Notes under the pieces: model-generated | What the model saw: only the letters and a program-made list of their open reading frames with translations | What the model was told of the DNA's origin: nothing | Databases searched by the model: none | In this document: one piece after another, positions 54,843 through 63,859 of the stretch | Position numbering within the stretch: the stretch's first letter is position 1 | Layout: every line of letters begins with the position of its first letter | Assembly (NCBI GenBank): GCA_001464355.1 | Contig: LNEU01000016.1 | Location: 177,910-241,909, forward strand | DNA: 64,000 nucleotides | Direction of reading: 5' to 3' | Source: Burkholderiales bacterium Ga0077544 | GTDB taxonomy: Bacteria > Pseudomonadota > Gammaproteobacteria > Burkholderiales > Burkholderiaceae_D | Program-made: the position numbers and the translations under genes

Positions 54843-56660
54843 ATGGTCATGCCAACTGCTAACGCTGTACCGATTGCAACGAACAAATCTGCCGCCAAAA
54901 AACTGGATCTGCAGCAGATTTTTACCTGGCTGCTGGCAGACGGCATCGTCGCCAAGGATGATGTCAAAACCTTCTATAACCAGGCCCAGGCCATCTTCAA
55001 AAATGCACCGATCGCGATGCATCCGCTGGTCGCCGTTGCACAGTGCAAGCTGCTATCGGCAGCGATCCCGCACCGCCCGGTCACACTCGACTGGCTGACC
55101 GAATGGCTGGCCGGCAAAGTCAAACTACCCTTCTATCGCATCGATCCGCTGAAGATCGATTTCACTCGCGTCGCTGATGTGATGTCCGCCTCTTATGCAA
55201 CGCGCTTCCAGATTCTGCCGGTTGAAATGACCCCTAGCGAATTGGTGATTGCGACCTGCGAACCATCTGCCGCCGAATGGGAAGCGGAAATCGCCAAAAT
55301 CACGCGCCGCAACGTCAAACTGGTGATCGCCAATCCACTGGAAATCGGTCAATACACGACGCAATTTTTTGCGCTGGCAAAGTCGATCAAGGGCGCCAAG
55401 AAACTCAACGGCCAGGACATCGCGCTACGCAACAATTTCGAGCAGCTGGTCGAACTCGGCAACAGCAGCAAGCAGGTCGATGCCAACGATCAGCACATCA
55501 TCAATATCGTCGACTGGTTGTGGCAATACGCGTTTGAACAACGTGCGTCGGATATTCATCTGGAACCGAAGCGCGATTTGTGCGCGATACGCTTTCGCAT
55601 CGATGGCGTGCTGCATCAGGTGTATCAGGTACCGCCTATCGTCATGATCGCGATGACTGCGCGCATCAAATTGCTGGGCCGCATGGACGTGATTGAAAAG
55701 CGCCGCCCGCAGGATGGCCGCATCAAAACCCGCACCAATGACGGACAGGAGATTGAGTTGCGTCTGGCCACGATGCCGACCGCCTTTGGCGAAAAACTGG
55801 TGATGCGGATTTTCGATCCCGACGTCGTCGTCAAGTCCTTGCCTGAACTGGGCTTTCCGCCTGACGATGCAGCGCGCTGGGACAGCCTGACCACACGCCC
55901 GCACGGCATCATCCTGGTGACCGGACCGACCGGCTCCGGCAAAACCACCACGCTGTACACCACGCTCAAGGCGCTCGCCACCAGTGAAGTGAATGTCTGC
56001 ACCGTCGAAGATCCGATAGAAATGGTGGAGGGATCGTTCAATCAAATGCAGGTGCAGCACGGCATCGATTTATCGTTCGCTGATGGCGTACGTTCACTGA
56101 TGCGCCAAGACCCCGACATCATCATGATCGGCGAGATCCGCGATCTGGAAACTGCTGAGATGGCGATCCAGGCTGCACTGACCGGTCATCTGGTGTTATC
56201 CACATTGCATACCAACGACGCCCCCTCTGCCGTAATGCGCCTGCTGGAACTGGGGGTGCCTTACTACCTGCTGGAATCGACTCTGATCGGCATCATGGCG
56301 CAACGTTTGACGCGTACGCTGTGTACGCATTGCAAATCACCGGATGGCGAAATGCTCGACGATGTCTGGCTCAGCCTGAGCGAAGGTTGGGATATTCCCA
56401 AACCGCAAGTCATCTATAGACCGGTCGGCTGTCCGGAATGTCGTCAGACCGGTTATCGCGGACGTACCGGTTTGTATGAATTACTAAGCGTCACGCAAAC
56501 CTTCTCCAAGATGATCAAGGCAGAAACCGATATCCATCAATTGAAACAGCAAAGTATTGCTGACGGCATGAAGCCTTTGCGTCTGGCTGGTGCGTTGAAA
56601 ATCATCGAAGGCGTAACAACTGCAGAAGAAGTGTTGAAAGTGACGGCAGCGCTGACTTGA
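54843..56660 (+). CDS. GspE/PilB-like secretion ATPase, orphan
   Basis: 605 residues. An N-terminal GspE_N-like region is at about 60-175. The ATPase core starts with NIVDWLWQYAFEQRASDIHLEP (about 221-242), and includes Walker A GPTGSGKT (361-368), an Asp box with TVEDPIE, a Walker B-type DPDIIMIGEIRD, and a His box with STLHTND. A tetra-cysteine zinc site is formed by CTHC and CPEC. It would power pilus assembly or type II secretion at the inner membrane, but no pilin, PilC or secretin gene adjoins it. Confidence 0.9.
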   Translation: MVMPTANAVPIATNKSAAKKLDLQQIFTWLLADGIVAKDDVKTFYNQAQAIFKNAPIAMHPLVAVAQCKLLSAAIPHRPVTLDWLTEWLAGKVKLPFYRIDPLKIDFTRVADVMSASYATRFQILPVEMTPSELVIATCEPSAAEWEAEIAKITRRNVKLVIANPLEIGQYTTQFFALAKSIKGAKKLNGQDIALRNNFEQLVELGNSSKQVDANDQHIINIVDWLWQYAFEQRASDIHLEPKRDLCAIRFRIDGVLHQVYQVPPIVMIAMTARIKLLGRMDVIEKRRPQDGRIKTRTNDGQEIELRLATMPTAFGEKLVMRIFDPDVVVKSLPELGFPPDDAARWDSLTTRPHGIILVTGPTGSGKTTTLYTTLKALATSEVNVCTVEDPIEMVEGSFNQMQVQHGIDLSFADGVRSLMRQDPDIIMIGEIRDLETAEMAIQAALTGHLVLSTLHTNDAPSAVMRLLELGVPYYLLESTLIGIMAQRLTRTLCTHCKSPDGEMLDDVWLSLSEGWDIPKPQVIYRPVGCPECRQTGYRGRTGLYELLSVTQTFSKMIKAETDIHQLKQQSIADGMKPLRLAGALKIIEGVTTAEEVLKVTAALT

Positions 56661-56784
56661 TACCGGCGAATCAATCGTGACAGCATCAGAAAATCGCACG
56701 CAAATAATTCAGCGCCGATCAAATACATTAATATAGTGAGTGCGCTATACAATCAATCGCTAATACTTTCGTACGGAGAGCATC

Positions 56785-56895
56785 ATGAGCAAAGCACAAG
56801 ACAGTAAAAAAGCAGTAAAAAAAGAACCTTTGAAGAGCCCAAAGGAAAAGAAAGAAGCGAAGAAACTGAAAAAAGAAGAGTCGAAGCGTCAATAA
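56785..56895 (+). CDS. Tiny Lys-rich protein
   Basis: A 36-codon frame with a strong ribosome site (GGAGAG, 56776-56781) and over 40% Lys (MSKAQDSKKAVKKEPLKSPK..). It is followed directly by a strong terminator, so it looks like a complete gene. I recall similar short Lys-rich proteins in Burkholderiales. It could bind nucleic acid; function unknown. Confidence 0.65.
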   Translation: MSKAQDSKKAVKKEPLKSPKEKKEAKKLKKEESKRQ

Positions 56896-56913
56896 AATTT
56901 CTTTCTTCAAAAT

Positions 56914-56948
56914 AAAAAAGGAATCCCTATCGGATTCCTTTTTTATTT
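56914..56948. terminator. Bidirectional terminator
   Basis: AAAAAAGGAATCC / GGATTCCTTTTTT, 13 perfect pairs with loop CTATC. It ends the tiny Lys-rich gene and the convergent EAL gene. Confidence 0.93.
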
Positions 56949-56988
56949 GCCATCACACTTCAAATCGGCGATAGCCTTTATTGCAGAT

Positions 56989-57777
56989 TCAAATCCAGGC
57001 ATCCTCATCAATTTTCCCGAGCGCCTTGAAAGCAGGTTTGCAAAACAGATAGCCTTGCATCAAATTAATGCCTGCTGATAGCAGAAAATCCCGCTCAGCC
57101 TTGGTTTCTATGCCTTCGGCCAACACTTCGACACCCAGCTTTTTGCAAATCAATACCACGCCTTCCATGATTGCCTGCTTCGCCTGGATGTGATCTATGT
57201 CGCGTACCAGATCCATATCGATTTTAATGATGTGCGGCTGATATTCGGCCAGCAGATTCAGCCCCGCATAACCCGCGCCGAAATCGTCGATTGCAGTACG
57301 AAAGCCCATGCGTCGATAAGCACTGAAGATATTCACCAGATGTTGCCGGTCCAGCACTTTTTCGCCTTCTGTCACTTCAAAAATAATATTCTCGGTTGGA
57401 AAATTGTATTTTCGGGCAGCCTCCAGCGTCGTGCGAATACAAGCCTCAGGCTGATAAACCGCATTCGGCAAAAAATTGATCGATAACAGCTCCTGCATCC
57501 CAAGTTCTGCAGCGGTTTTGACAGCTTTGACACGACAAGCTTGATCAAAAGCATATCTATTTTCGTCATTTACCTGAGCAAGTACCGAATAGGCAGATTC
57601 GCCGTTTGGTCCGCGAACCAGCGCCTCATGGGCAAAAACGACCCTTGTTGCAACATTCACAATCGGTTGATACGCAAATTCAAAATCGAAATTCAAGCCA
57701 TCGGAATTTTTACATTGCTCACAAGCTGGAGCACGATCTTTTTTGTCATCTGCACCAACACTATTAATTGGAATCAT
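56989..57777 (-). CDS. EAL-domain c-di-GMP phosphodiesterase
   Basis: 262 residues, almost only an EAL domain (about 30-255). The residues for metal and c-di-GMP binding are present: E51-A-L-V-R, NFLP, EVTEGE, DDFGAGYAGL, KIDMDL, AEGIE and QGYLFCKP. It should be active, hydrolysing c-di-GMP to pGpG and favouring motility. The N-terminus has CEQC (19-22), a possible metal or redox site. No sensor or GGDEF domain is attached. Confidence 0.93.
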   Translation of the reverse strand: MIPINSVGADDKKDRAPACEQCKNSDGLNFDFEFAYQPIVNVATRVVFAHEALVRGPNGESAYSVLAQVNDENRYAFDQACRVKAVKTAAELGMQELLSINFLPNAVYQPEACIRTTLEAARKYNFPTENIIFEVTEGEKVLDRQHLVNIFSAYRRMGFRTAIDDFGAGYAGLNLLAEYQPHIIKIDMDLVRDIDHIQAKQAIMEGVVLICKKLGVEVLAEGIETKAERDFLLSAGINLMQGYLFCKPAFKALGKIDEDAWI

Positions 57778-57861
57778 GTTGCCTCGTTTTCCTGTCCACT
57801 TATTGAATGCATCAATCTGCTAACGTCATTTAATCACAAGCATAGGCTACAGCAAATACAC

Positions 57862-57896
57862 AAAAAAAAAGAACCCATCAAATGGGCTCTTTTTGG
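57862..57896 (-). terminator. Intrinsic terminator after terC
   Basis: Read leftward, AAAAAGAGCCCAT pairs with ATGGGTTCTTTTT (one mismatch), followed by a long T run, 80 bp after the terC stop. Confidence 0.8.
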
Positions 57897-57977
57897 TGAA
57901 CGACGAATAACTGACATTGAATATGCGCACTGCATCTTCAACGTCGATGCGGCGGGTAGCCGCATCGACCATTCTAC

Positions 57978-58754
57978 TTATGCAGTTACCTTGTGGTTGC
58001 CACCAACCTCAGGCAAATCGCACGCTGCCATGTGGTGGTTTTTACGCATACGGATGTTGAACAGTTCAACGACCAGCGAGAATGCCATTGCACCGTAGAT
58101 GTAGCCTTTAGGGATATGGATCTCGAAGCTCTCGCAAACCAGAACCGCGCCGACGATGACCAGGAAGCAAAGCGCCAACATCTTGATGCTTGGAAATTCC
58201 GTTACGAAATCGCCAATTGCCTTAGCAGCAAACATCATCACGCCGACTGCAATCACGATCGCAACGATCATGATCTCGACTTCTTTGACCATACCGACTG
58301 CGGTAATGACCGAATCCAGCGAGAACACGATATCGATGACCGCAATCTGCGCCATGATCATGGCGAAGCTTGCTTTCTTGACTGGACTACCGTCTGCTTC
58401 TTCCTCATGCGGGACACCCATCAGTTCCTTGATTTCGGACGCTGCCTTATACAGCAAGAACGCACCACCGAAGAACAAGATCAGATCACGACCCGAGAAG
58501 CCCATCGTACCAATGTTAAAAATCGGATCAACCAAACTCATCATCCAGGACAAGCTCAGCAGCAGCAGGATACGTGTACCCATCGCCAGGCCGAGACCGA
58601 TCATACGGCCTACTTGGCGTTGATGCGGTGGCAAACGATCAACCAGAACCGAAATGAAAATGATGTTATCAATACCCAGAACGATTTCCAGCATTGCCAG
58701 TGTTGCCAATGCTATCCATGCTTCCGGCGTTGTAAATACTTGTAGGAATTCCAT
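57978..58754 (-). CDS. TerC-family membrane protein
   Basis: A 258-residue protein with seven predicted helices and the family hallmarks LEIVLGIDNIIFISVL (helix 1) and AVIDIVFSLDSVITAVGM (helix 4), whose Asp residues probably bind metal. TerC/YkoY proteins export manganese or help metallate exported proteins. A His-rich tail (NHHMAACDL) follows the last helix. A small hairpin (58782-58796) in the leader does not look like a manganese riboswitch. Confidence 0.92.
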   Translation of the reverse strand: MEFLQVFTTPEAWIALATLAMLEIVLGIDNIIFISVLVDRLPPHQRQVGRMIGLGLAMGTRILLLLSLSWMMSLVDPIFNIGTMGFSGRDLILFFGGAFLLYKAASEIKELMGVPHEEEADGSPVKKASFAMIMAQIAVIDIVFSLDSVITAVGMVKEVEIMIVAIVIAVGVMMFAAKAIGDFVTEFPSIKMLALCFLVIVGAVLVCESFEIHIPKGYIYGAMAFSLVVELFNIRMRKNHHMAACDLPEVGGNHKVTA

Positions 58755-59321
58755 GTTTATCTCAAATAGTTGGTTAATGGCCGGTGAGTGTCACCGTGCC
58801 AAATTGCATAGAGTTTGATCGTCGTCTCCCTACGTTCAAATCAAATACGCGGCTTGTATATTTATTACTGACAATCTCGATGATTTTCAAATTAATTGAA
58901 AGGCTCCGAAACAGCCGATTTTATTGCATGAAAAGGTTTTTATTCAAAGAACCAGCTAACGATGCTACATGTCAGTCCCCTTTAGATTCCGTAAAACAAC
59001 CATTTCTGGCAGTGGCGAGACTTTAACGAAATTTTAACTACGTGAAAAATCGAATTTAGCGTGACTAATGTAAGTAAAAACCGAACAATAATATTCTTAT
59101 TTGTAGAAAAACTGATGAAAAAGAAAAGCCCCTGAAAATTCAATCAGCAGCCTGTAGTAAGGCATACAGAGGGAAATTCAAGAGTTCGATCAGATTTTAG
59201 CGGAATGAGGCAACGAGATGGCGAAAAATCCGCGGCTGGGGCAACGCAGTCATTTCCCGAAGTATTTTGGAATGTTGCGAGCAGATTACATCAGAATCTC
59301 TTAACGAATTCTTGATGTTTA
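58755..59321. other. AT-rich intergenic region
   Basis: A 567-bp gap between the terC start and the epimerase stop. It should hold the terC promoter. Frames inside lack ribosome sites and look random, and no RNA gene or mobile fragment is recognised. Confidence 0.4.
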
Positions 59322-60251
59322 TTATTTTAAAGACAATTTACCAATTTTTTGCAGCGCATCAGCCACGGTCGGGTGCTGCAGCCTGACGCCCAGTTCGGCC
59401 TTGATCCTCTGATTATCAAGGCGACGGGACTCGGACATGAAAGACAGCATCACTGGCGAAACCTCGTGCTGCAATTGTTCACGCGGCAAGCGAGGCGGAC
59501 GCGGCAAGTCGAATGCATCCGCCACCGCATCAAAGTAAGCGCCCATCTTCATATCGGAATCATCGACTGCGTGATAGATGCGTCCGGACTGCGCGTGGAA
59601 TAAGGTAGCCACGATGATGCGCGCCAGATCGTCGGCATGGACGTGATTAGTATAGACATCCTCTTCTGCGAGCAAGGCTGGCAAACCCTTGTTCAAACGC
59701 TCAAGCGGCAAGCGATTGGCAGCGTAAATACCCGGCACGCGCAATATGCCCAGGCGCGATTGCGAACGCTTGGCCCATTTGCGCAATACCTGTTCGGCAT
59801 CGACACGTCGCGTCGCACGCGGATTATGCGGACGCACGGTACGTGTCTCATTGATCAGCTCGCCGCAGCAATCGCCATACACGCCAGAGGTGCTGACATA
59901 AACCAGAGTCGCGTGGTCGGGTAAAATGGCGGTCAGATTGCGAGTGCGTCTATCGATGCTGCCATTTGCTTGTGGCGGTGCAAGGTGAATGATGTTTGTT
60001 GTCAGGCGAGCGAGGCGCGCCAGCGTGGCCGGTTCATCCAGATTGGCAATGATAGGGATTGCACCGGCAGCACGCAAGGCATCCTGTTTGCCGGTTTGCG
60101 TTGTCACAGCAAAAACGCGAAAGCGTTCACGCAATAGTGGCAACAAGCGCATGCCTACATCGCCACAACCCAGAATCAGCAGACGCGGTTTGCCGATACG
60201 TGCTGCAGCGAATCTGTCGGAGAAGTTTTTGTTTTCAGTTTTAATTTCCAT
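59322..60251 (-). CDS. NAD-dependent epimerase/dehydratase-family protein (extended SDR)
   Basis: 309 residues with the Rossmann start LLILGCGDVGMRLLPLL (about 25-41), VYVSTSGVYGDCCGE and RVPGIYAANRLPLERL. It is related to YeeZ/SDR-a5-like proteins; the substrate is unknown. The start at 60251 is only 12 bp from the divergent ferredoxin-reductase start at 60264, so each promoter must lie inside the other gene or the start sites differ. Confidence 0.85.
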   Translation of the reverse strand: MEIKTENKNFSDRFAAARIGKPRLLILGCGDVGMRLLPLLRERFRVFAVTTQTGKQDALRAAGAIPIIANLDEPATLARLARLTTNIIHLAPPQANGSIDRRTRNLTAILPDHATLVYVSTSGVYGDCCGELINETRTVRPHNPRATRRVDAEQVLRKWAKRSQSRLGILRVPGIYAANRLPLERLNKGLPALLAEEDVYTNHVHADDLARIIVATLFHAQSGRIYHAVDDSDMKMGAYFDAVADAFDLPRPPRLPREQLQHEVSPVMLSFMSESRRLDNQRIKAELGVRLQHPTVADALQKIGKLSLK

Positions 60252-60263
60252 TATCAGGATTGT

Positions 60264-61301
60264 ATGACGTTCCAAGTAACTGTTCAGCCGAGTGGTCGGC
60301 AATTTAGCTGTGCTGAGGATGAAACGATTTTAAATGCGGCGATCCGCGCGAATGTCGGCTTGCCTTATGGCTGTAAAAACGGCGCCTGCAGTAGCTGCAA
60401 AGGCAAGGTCTTGTCCGGCGACGTCACACATGGCGCACATCAGGAGCGTGCACTAAGCGCAGCCGATGAGCAAAACGGATTTGCCTTGTTCTGTTGCGCA
60501 AAGCCGCACAGCGATGTCGTGATCGAAGCCCGCGAAGTGTTAGGCGTAGGCGAATTCCCGATCAAAAAACTACCTTCACGCGTCGCCAAGCTAGACAAAG
60601 TCGCGCACGACGTGATGACCATCACCCTGCAATTGCCCGCCAGCGAAAAGCTGCAATATCGCGCTGGCCAATACATCGAATTTATTTTGAAAGATGGCAA
60701 GCGCCGCAGCTACAGCCTGGCCAACGCGCCACATCTGAGCGAGCAAGTCAGCTTGCATGTGCGTCACATGCCTGGCGGCCTGTTTACCGATCACGTATTC
60801 AATACGATGAAGGAAAAAGACATCCTGCGCTTCGAAGGACCGCAGGGAACCTTCTTCCTGCGCGAAGACTCGGATAAACCGATGGTGTTGCTGGCCTCGG
60901 GCACCGGCTTCGCACCGATCAAGGCGATCGTCGAGCAAGCGGTGCATATCAAGAGCAAGCGCCCTATCGTTTTGTATTGGGGCGGTCGCCGTCCACGCGA
61001 TTTGTATATGCATGCGCTGTGTGAAGAATGGGCGCGCACGCTTCCGAACTTTAGTTACGTTCCGGTTGTGTCAGACCCGACACCGGAAGACAACTGGGAG
61101 GGCCGCGTCGGCTTTGTTCATCATGCCGTCATGCAGGACCTGCAAGATCTATCTAATTATCAGGTGTATGCCTGCGGTGCACCGGCAATGGTCGAAGCGG
61201 CGAAGACAGATTTCAGCACCGCCTGCGGTTTGCCGGCCGACGAGTTTTATGCCGATGCATTCACATCGGAGCTGGATCTGACTGCAGCGAAGCTCGCATA
61301 A
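60264..61301 (+). CDS. 2Fe-2S ferredoxin/FAD reductase (AscD/CDP-6-deoxyglucoseen reductase-like)
   Basis: 345 residues. The N-terminal plant-type ferredoxin (1-90) has C37, C42, C45 and a late Cys pair (77-78). An FAD domain with RSYSLANAP and an NAD domain with LLASGTGFAPIKAIVE and YVPVVSDP follow. It passes electrons from NAD(P)H to a partner oxygenase or dehydratase not encoded here. AGGA (60256-60259) sets the ATG. Confidence 0.9.
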   Translation: MTFQVTVQPSGRQFSCAEDETILNAAIRANVGLPYGCKNGACSSCKGKVLSGDVTHGAHQERALSAADEQNGFALFCCAKPHSDVVIEAREVLGVGEFPIKKLPSRVAKLDKVAHDVMTITLQLPASEKLQYRAGQYIEFILKDGKRRSYSLANAPHLSEQVSLHVRHMPGGLFTDHVFNTMKEKDILRFEGPQGTFFLREDSDKPMVLLASGTGFAPIKAIVEQAVHIKSKRPIVLYWGGRRPRDLYMHALCEEWARTLPNFSYVPVVSDPTPEDNWEGRVGFVHHAVMQDLQDLSNYQVYACGAPAMVEAAKTDFSTACGLPADEFYADAFTSELDLTAAKLA

Positions 61302-61339
61302 GATTCAGCATAGTTTTATCGCAAGCAGCGTGGCGAAAA

Positions 61340-61365
61340 ACGTTTTGACGCGCTGCGCAAAACGT
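61340..61365. promoter_or_regulatory. Dyad overlapping the promoter upstream of argD
   Basis: ACGTTTTG (61340-61347) and CAAAACGT (61358-61365) are exact inverted arms, extended by CGC/GCG inside. They lie over the -35 box and spacer, a usual operator position. The sequence does not resemble the E. coli ArgR box. Confidence 0.5.
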
Positions 61366-61373
61366 CATAATAT
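61345..61373 (+). promoter_or_regulatory. Sigma-70 promoter upstream of argD
   Basis: TTGACG (61345-61350), a 17-bp spacer and TAATAT (61368-61373). Transcription would begin near 61379-61381, at the ATG of the small leader frame. Confidence 0.7.
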
Positions 61374-61380
61374 TCTTCAC

Positions 61381-61449
61381 ATGAATATGACTGCCGCACT
61401 CTTGCGACGCCGTACCCTGCTGCCCCAGCCGGGATTGCCGTGCGTGTAA
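61381..61449 (+). CDS. Candidate leader peptide of argD
   Basis: A 22-codon frame with LLRRRTLL in its first half: three consecutive arginine codons, CGA CGC CGT, at 61405-61413. It has no ribosome site, but the promoter predicts a transcript starting at or within 2 nt of its ATG, as in leaderless messages. It is followed by an intrinsic terminator and then argD, so stalling at Arg codons could control read-through. It may also be a chance frame. Confidence 0.4.
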   Translation: MNMTAALLRRRTLLPQPGLPCV

Positions 61450-61477
61450 GCGTGTAGTGTTTCATTCTCGCTCAACT

Positions 61478-61508
61478 AGCCACAGGCACATCCTGTGGCT
61501 TTTTTTTT
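61478..61508 (+). terminator. Terminator/attenuator upstream of argD
   Basis: AGCCACAGG (61478-61486) pairs perfectly with CCTGTGGCT (61492-61500), followed by eight more T. It lies between the candidate leader peptide and argD. A weak competing pairing, GTGCGTGT (61440-61447) with ACAGGCAC (61482-61489), is possible. Confidence 0.85.
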
Positions 61509-61562
61509 AGTATTTCTTGCACCGTAACTCTTTTACATTATTTGCATTCAGGAGTAGTCGAA

Positions 61563-62765
61563 ATGGAATTCAGCCAGTACCCCGTCAACGCCCTGCTCAA
61601 TATCACTACCCGTCCGGAGCTGGTTTTCACCGAAGGCGACGGTATGTGGCTGACCGACCATAATGGAAAACGCTATCTCGACTACCTGCAAGGCTGGGCC
61701 GTCAACTGCCTCGGCCATTCGCCGCAATGCATACAAGATGCGCTGGCAGCGCAGTCGAAAAAACTGATCAATCCATCGCCGGCGTTTTACAACGAACCGT
61801 CGATCGCACTCGCCGCAGTATTGACCGCAAACTCCTGCTTCGATCGCGTCTTCTTCGCAAACAGCGGCGCAGAAGCCAATGAAAGCGCATTCAAGCTCGC
61901 GCGCAAATGGGGCAAGCTCAACAAGAACGCCGCCGGTGAAAACCGCTACGAAATCATCACCTTCGACCACAGCTTCCATGGCCGCACCATCGCCGCCATG
62001 TCGGCCAGCGGCAAGGCCGGCTGGGATACGATTTATGCACCGCAAGTACCTGGTTTCTTCAAGGCCACACTCAACGACCTCGACAGCGTCAAGCAACTGA
62101 TCACCGACAAGACGGTCGCCGTCATGCTGGAGCCGGTGCAAGGCGAAGGCGGCGTGATCCCGGCTTCGCGCGAATTCATGCAAGGCCTGCGCGCGCTGAC
62201 CAAGGAACGCGGCATCCTGCTGATCGTCGACGAAGTACAAACCGGCATGGGCCGCACCGGCGAATTATTCGCCTATCAATTGTCGGGCGTAACACCAGAC
62301 ATCATGACGCTGGGCAAAGGCATAGGCGGCGGCGTGCCGCTGGCAGCGATGCTGTGCCGCGAAGAAGTGGCCTGCTTCGAACCGGGCGATCAGGGTGGCA
62401 CCTACAACGGCAACCCCTTGATGACGGCTGTTGGGCTGGCCGTTGCCAATGCCTTACTGGCACCAGGCTTCCTGCAGTCGGTCAAAGACAAAGGCGAGTA
62501 TCTGAGCACAGCCTTGTTGAAACTGACTGAGCAACACGGACTGGCAGGCGAACGCGGCGACGGTTTGCTGCGCGCGTTGAAACTCGGTTCGGATATCGGC
62601 CCGCAGATCGTCGAGAAAGCACGCGACATGGGACCAGTCGGCTTGCTGCTGAACTCGCCACGCCCTGACCTGCTGCGCTTCATGCCTGCCTTGAATGTGA
62701 CGCATGAAGAGATCGATCAAATGATTTCCATGTTGTCGGATGTGCTGACGCAATTGAAGAAATGA
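61563..62765 (+). CDS. argD: Acetylornithine aminotransferase
   Basis: A 400-residue class III PLP aminotransferase. Markers are [29 protein letters not shown] (near 100-118), [20 protein letters not shown] and the PLP lysine in [15 protein letters not shown]. The sequence is of the betaproteobacterial ArgD type, converting N-acetylglutamate semialdehyde to N-acetylornithine in arginine synthesis. AGGAG (61550-61554) sets the ATG at 61563. It is preceded by a candidate arginine-codon leader and a terminator. Confidence 0.9.
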   Translation: MEFSQYPVNALLNITTRPELVFTEGDGMWLTDHNGKRYLDYLQGWAVNCLGHSPQCIQDALAAQSKKLINPSPAFYNEPSIALAAVLTANSCFDRVFFANSGAEANESAFKLARKWGKLNKNAAGENRYEIITFDHSFHGRTIAAMSASGKAGWDTIYAPQVPGFFKATLNDLDSVKQLITDKTVAVMLEPVQGEGGVIPASREFMQGLRALTKERGILLIVDEVQTGMGRTGELFAYQLSGVTPDIMTLGKGIGGGVPLAAMLCREEVACFEPGDQGGTYNGNPLMTAVGLAVANALLAPGFLQSVKDKGEYLSTALLKLTEQHGLAGERGDGLLRALKLGSDIGPQIVEKARDMGPVGLLLNSPRPDLLRFMPALNVTHEEIDQMISMLSDVLTQLKK

Positions 62766-62875
62766 TTGGAACTCAAAGGTTGAAGAAGCAGGCGGAAACA
62801 CTGATCCGCAACTGATCTAAAGCTGATCCAAAATGCCAGATTGAACGCGGGCTTGAGGAGTTGAAGAAATTGACG

Positions 62876-63403
62876 ATGATGCGATTGAAATCCAAGGCAA
62901 GTAGCGTGCAAGGCATTGTTCTCGCACTGCTTGCCGCATCGGTACTCGCCGCCTGCGGCACATCAAGTCCAGTGAAACGACAAGGTGCTGCGCGCGCAAT
63001 TTTGTATGAGCCGCAACCTGTCAGTGAAAAAGGCAATGAAGTCGCGCTGTACGCGATGGGCATGATAGACACCGGTTACCAGTTCGGCGGCAAGAACCCG
63101 GAAGCCGGTCTTGATTGCAGCGGCATGGTGTCGTATATCTACAAACAGGCACTGGATCGCAGAATCACTGGCAGCGCGGCCCATATGGCGCGCATGGGAC
63201 GAGAAATCAGACCCGAGACATTGCGTCCCGGCGATCTGGTTTTCTTCAACACACTGAACCGTCCGTTCTCCCACGTAGGCGTGTACATCGGCGATGGGCG
63301 CTTTATCCATGCACCATCGAGCAAAGGAAGAGTACGCATAGAGCGCATGGACAATCTTTACTTCGCGCCGAGATTTGAAATGGCTCGTACCTACTTCGAC
63401 TGA
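62876..63403 (+). CDS. NlpC/P60 (C40) peptidase lipoprotein
   Basis: A 175-residue lipoprotein. The lipobox LAAC places the lipid-carrying Cys at 27. The C40 domain follows, with the catalytic Cys81 in LDCSGMV and His in SHVGVYIGDGRFIHAPS. It cuts peptidoglycan peptide stems (D,L-endopeptidase type). The start is uncertain: ATG at 62876, with GAGGAG 15 nt upstream, or TTG at 62870 with better spacing. A truncated relative of its C-terminus lies at 63860-63909. Confidence 0.9.
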   Translation: MMRLKSKASSVQGIVLALLAASVLAACGTSSPVKRQGAARAILYEPQPVSEKGNEVALYAMGMIDTGYQFGGKNPEAGLDCSGMVSYIYKQALDRRITGSAAHMARMGREIRPETLRPGDLVFFNTLNRPFSHVGVYIGDGRFIHAPSSKGRVRIERMDNLYFAPRFEMARTYFD

Positions 63404-63451
63404 TCCTAATCAGTCGTGGCACAAAAAAGGTGCGGCGTTTTTTGCTGTGTG

Positions 63452-63739
63452 TTAACGAGCGATTTTACGCTCTACGTCGACAACTACCCCTGCCTTCAGG
63501 GTCAAGATAGTCAGCGTCTGAGGATCTTGCGTGTGTGGAAAGTAAGTCCACGACTTCTCTTCAGGTTGACCTCTAACGCTCTTGATGAACGTTTCATGGT
63601 CCGGCTTCCCGATTCGAAAGACCACTTCACCCTCTGGCATTCCCTTGCCAATGAAACCTCGCTCTCTGGCATCAGCAGCCAATCCTGAAACACTGGCGAA
63701 AGCGAGTAAATTAATGACGATGACATTACGAAGTTTCAT
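63452..63739 (-). CDS. Small exported protein (DUF2845/BamE-like)
   Basis: 95 residues. The signal peptide has a hydrophobic core (NVIVINLLAFASVSGLA) at about 5-21, and GKGMPEGEVVFRIGKPD and ERKIAR follow, the short pattern of DUF2845/SmpA-like domains. The start at 63739 has AAGGA 8 nt upstream; ATGs at 63748 and 63793 are alternatives. It is probably periplasmic. It is convergent with the peptidase gene. Confidence 0.75.
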   Translation of the reverse strand: MKLRNVIVINLLAFASVSGLAADARERGFIGKGMPEGEVVFRIGKPDHETFIKSVRGQPEEKSWTYFPHTQDPQTLTILTLKAGVVVDVERKIAR

Positions 63740-63859
63740 AAACCGCATCCTTTCCTTCTTGCCATCAATCGGGCTAGCGATTAATTTGGCCAACGTAAAA
63801 ATACAAAGATAGATTTATCTTAAATCACAATCGGCCAAACTAAAGAAAAGATTCCAATG

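Noticed and set aside
58755..59000. Manganese (yybP-ykoY) riboswitch upstream of terC
   Set aside because: TerC genes often have one, but the conserved paired loops could not be recognised here. Only a 6-bp hairpin is visible at 58782-58796.
58784..59026. 80-codon plus-strand frame upstream of terC
   Set aside because: No ribosome site, random-looking composition, and it lies where the terC promoter should be.
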